A stretch of DNA of 64,000 bases from assembly GCF_030816115.1 (NCBI RefSeq), contig NZ_JAUSXQ010000001.1, positions 1,240,001 to 1,304,000 of the forward strand. The letters are read 5' to 3'. The translations under genes were made by a program, and so were the position numbers. The notes under the pieces were generated by a model. The model searched no databases, was not told the origin of the DNA, and saw only the letters and a program-made list of their open reading frames with translations. This document shows, piece by piece, positions 62,528 through 64,000 of this stretch. Positions within the stretch are counted from its first letter, which is position 1; each line of letters opens with the position of its first letter. The DNA comes from Chryseobacterium sp. W4I1. GTDB taxonomy: Bacteria; Bacteroidota; Bacteroidia; Flavobacteriales; Weeksellaceae.

Positions 62528-62565
62528 CAAATGAAGAAATAAAGAAGATGGCAGTTAAAAAATAA
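62527..62565 (+). pseudogene. Serine recombinase C-terminal fragment
   Basis: Twelve codons TNEEIKKMAVKK and a stop repeat the end of the resolvase pseudogene at 57943 (TDEEIKKMANKK) with few base differences. The homology begins right at the leader motif, so the rest of this copy was replaced or deleted there. Confidence 0.65.
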
Positions 62566-62632
62566 TATTTACGCAAATAGGCTGCGTAGTAGGGGTGTAT
62601 TTTTGTATTAAATAAATTATAATTCCCGCAAA

Positions 62633-63970
62633 ATGACAGACAAAGATAAAATTGAAGATAATTCTTCGTTTGAAGAATTTAGAAATAATTTAAAGGGGGG
62701 AAAGTCAGTAAAAAAAATTGTATCACTCTTAGCACCTTTTAGTTCACGAGCTAAAGAAATTTTGGATGCTTTTGAAAATTTTGATGAGATTGAAAAACAA
62801 TTCGACGAGATTTCCAAAAGTCCTGACCAATTTAATAATTATTTCAGCGGACTTGGATGGATTGCTCACGAGTCAGGTAATCACGATCTGATTATGGAAT
62901 GCATTAATTTGGCAGAATCTGACAATATAAAAGCTGCTGAGGAGAAACTAGCGGATCACTATACTTCCGAGGAAATACAATGGCTGGTAACTTCAACATA
63001 CGGTGTTCCTGAGTTTAGAAAGCGAAATAATTTAATTAATGCAGCCTTTGAAGATACAAAAGCCCAAAGATTTCACTCTGCCATCCCATTACTGTTAATG
63101 ATTATTGATGGTACTGTCAATGACATCAGTAAGAGCAAAGGCTTTTTTGCGGAAAATACTGATCTTACTGCGTGGGATTCTATTGCTGCGCATAGTACAG
63201 GTCTCTCCAAGCTTAGAGACATTTTAAATGTGACACGAAAGTCGACAACTACTGAAGAGATATTTTTCCCCTACAGAAATGGAATATTGCATGGGAGAGA
63301 TATTTCTTATGCTAATAAATATGTTGCTGGCAAAGCATGGTTAACATTATTTGCTATTAATGATTGGGCAAAAGCTTTGCAAAAAAATAAAGAAAACTCA
63401 CCCAAGGAGACTAAGAAGCCTACACTGAAAGAGGCACTATCAAACTTGAAAGAAACTACTGATAAATACAAACTGCAGAAAGAAAAAAGAGCGGAAACTG
63501 ATAAATTCATGAATCATTGGAAATCCAGGAAACCTATCGCAAATATAGATTTTCCGGCTCAGGGAACAGAGGAAGAATATACAGAATTTACGCCAGAGCG
63601 AGATGCTGTTTACTTTTTAACAAATTGGCAGAAAGGCAATTACGGTCAAATGGCTAAACAGATTTGTTTATTTTCCGATGAATTTAATATGGGTAAAGAA
63701 GCTGGAAGAGTTCGAAAAGTTTTTGACCAAAAGAATCTGAAAACCTTTGAAATACTATCAGTTGAACATCAAGCGCCTGCAATTGCAGAAGTAAAGGTAA
63801 AAGTAATTGTATTATTTAACGAAATAGAATATGCAAAAGAAATAATGTTGCGAATGCTTTATCAGAATGAGCAACGAGAAAATATGGTGTATGGCCAAAG
63901 CGGAGGTGTTTGGAGGTATATGGATTCTTTCTTTTTTCATAAAATCGAAATGCTGGATTGGGATTATTAA
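62633..63970 (+). CDS. HEPN protein with NTF2-like C-terminal domain, 445 aa
   Basis: The N-terminal 100 residues are helical (KIVSLLAPFSSRAKEILDAFENFDEIEKQ). A HEPN-like bundle covers about 135-250, with RFHSAIPLLLMIIDGTVNDISKSKG and EIFFPYRNGILHGRDISYANKYVAGKAW, where R215-N-G-I-L-H220 is the RxxxxH motif. A charged linker leads to a C-terminal NTF2/cystatin-type domain (ERDAVYFLTNWQKGNYGQMAKQI to AEVKVKVIVLFNE). It follows the recombinase fragment and is the longest of the four HEPN genes. A ligand-sensing effector is plausible but unproven. Confidence 0.65.
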   Translation: MTDKDKIEDNSSFEEFRNNLKGGKSVKKIVSLLAPFSSRAKEILDAFENFDEIEKQFDEISKSPDQFNNYFSGLGWIAHESGNHDLIMECINLAESDNIKAAEEKLADHYTSEEIQWLVTSTYGVPEFRKRNNLINAAFEDTKAQRFHSAIPLLLMIIDGTVNDISKSKGFFAENTDLTAWDSIAAHSTGLSKLRDILNVTRKSTTTEEIFFPYRNGILHGRDISYANKYVAGKAWLTLFAINDWAKALQKNKENSPKETKKPTLKEALSNLKETTDKYKLQKEKRAETDKFMNHWKSRKPIANIDFPAQGTEEEYTEFTPERDAVYFLTNWQKGNYGQMAKQICLFSDEFNMGKEAGRVRKVFDQKNLKTFEILSVEHQAPAIAEVKVKVIVLFNEIEYAKEIMLRMLYQNEQRENMVYGQSGGVWRYMDSFFFHKIEMLDWDY

Positions 63971-64000
63971 AAATTGATAATTATATTAAAGAATTTACTG

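Noticed and set aside
1..64000. tRNA or rRNA genes
   Set aside because: No cloverleaf with a GTTCRANNC T-arm and no rRNA-like conserved blocks were recognised anywhere in the window.

Overview
The window looks like part of a Flavobacteriales chromosome, probably close to Chryseobacterium (Weeksellaceae). The evidence is low GC, almost no Shine-Dalgarno sequences, promoters with the Bacteroidota -7 box TAnnTTTG, a type IX secretion sorting domain, and families such as GLPGLI, DUF4468, DUF5700, DUF3945 and DUF6443 Rhs proteins. This assignment is inference from gene content, not a search.

Layout. 0-3.1 kb: a sugar operon with a GH130-type protein, a truncated glycosyltransferase and a tiny Lys-rich ORF. 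3.3-9 kb: an AraC regulator, a small acidic protein directly behind a C8A18 tract, a frameshifted quinone oxidoreductase, a beta-lactamase-fold lipoprotein, a DUF5700 metalloprotease, and relics of AraC, LuxR and IS3 genes. 9.6-15.4 kb: a DNA-damage cluster with DnaE-type and Y-family polymerases read divergently from a LexA-like S24 repressor, then an AlkB-like dioxygenase; a GTGAC-N7-GTCAC palindrome covers the polymerase promoter. 15.6-22.3 kb: an outer-membrane channel-like protein, a YihY protein, a DUF3606 protein, a frameshifted DNA ligase D and a CDF metal transporter. 22.6-26.2 kb: an Xis-like HTH, DUF3945 and topoisomerase III, arranged like the excision module of a conjugative transposon but without the rest of such an element. 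26.6-38 kb: decayed DNA with a broken IS481 element, many pseudogenes, an ankyrin protein with its hydrolase, an HxlR regulator and two Crp/Fnr regulators.

39.6-52.2 kb: a secreted polymorphic-toxin locus on the minus strand. A T9SS-sorted protein, an Rhs-like partner and an Rhs protein with a JAMM (JAB-like) tip are followed by a signal-peptide immunity candidate. Downstream is an array of short toxin-tip or Rhs-core remnants, each ending at or within a few bases of the start of a small exported or membrane protein gene. This reads as a record of displaced toxin/immunity modules.

52.5-64 kb: a second DUF3945 protein, a large SF1 helicase, a wrecked serine recombinase, then a one-direction series of small genes. 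Four of them carry the RxxxxH signature of HEPN RNases. One HEPN gene overlaps a partner gene, and both have histone-fold-like N-termini and membrane helices. A leader motif close to TCTCAAAAAACGATA lies just before several of these genes and also in the decayed 27-39 kb region, and one unit ends in a long imperfect palindrome shaped like an integron attC site. I read 58-62.5 kb as an integrase-less cassette array that collects HEPN, probably defensive, genes. It is the most interesting part of the window.
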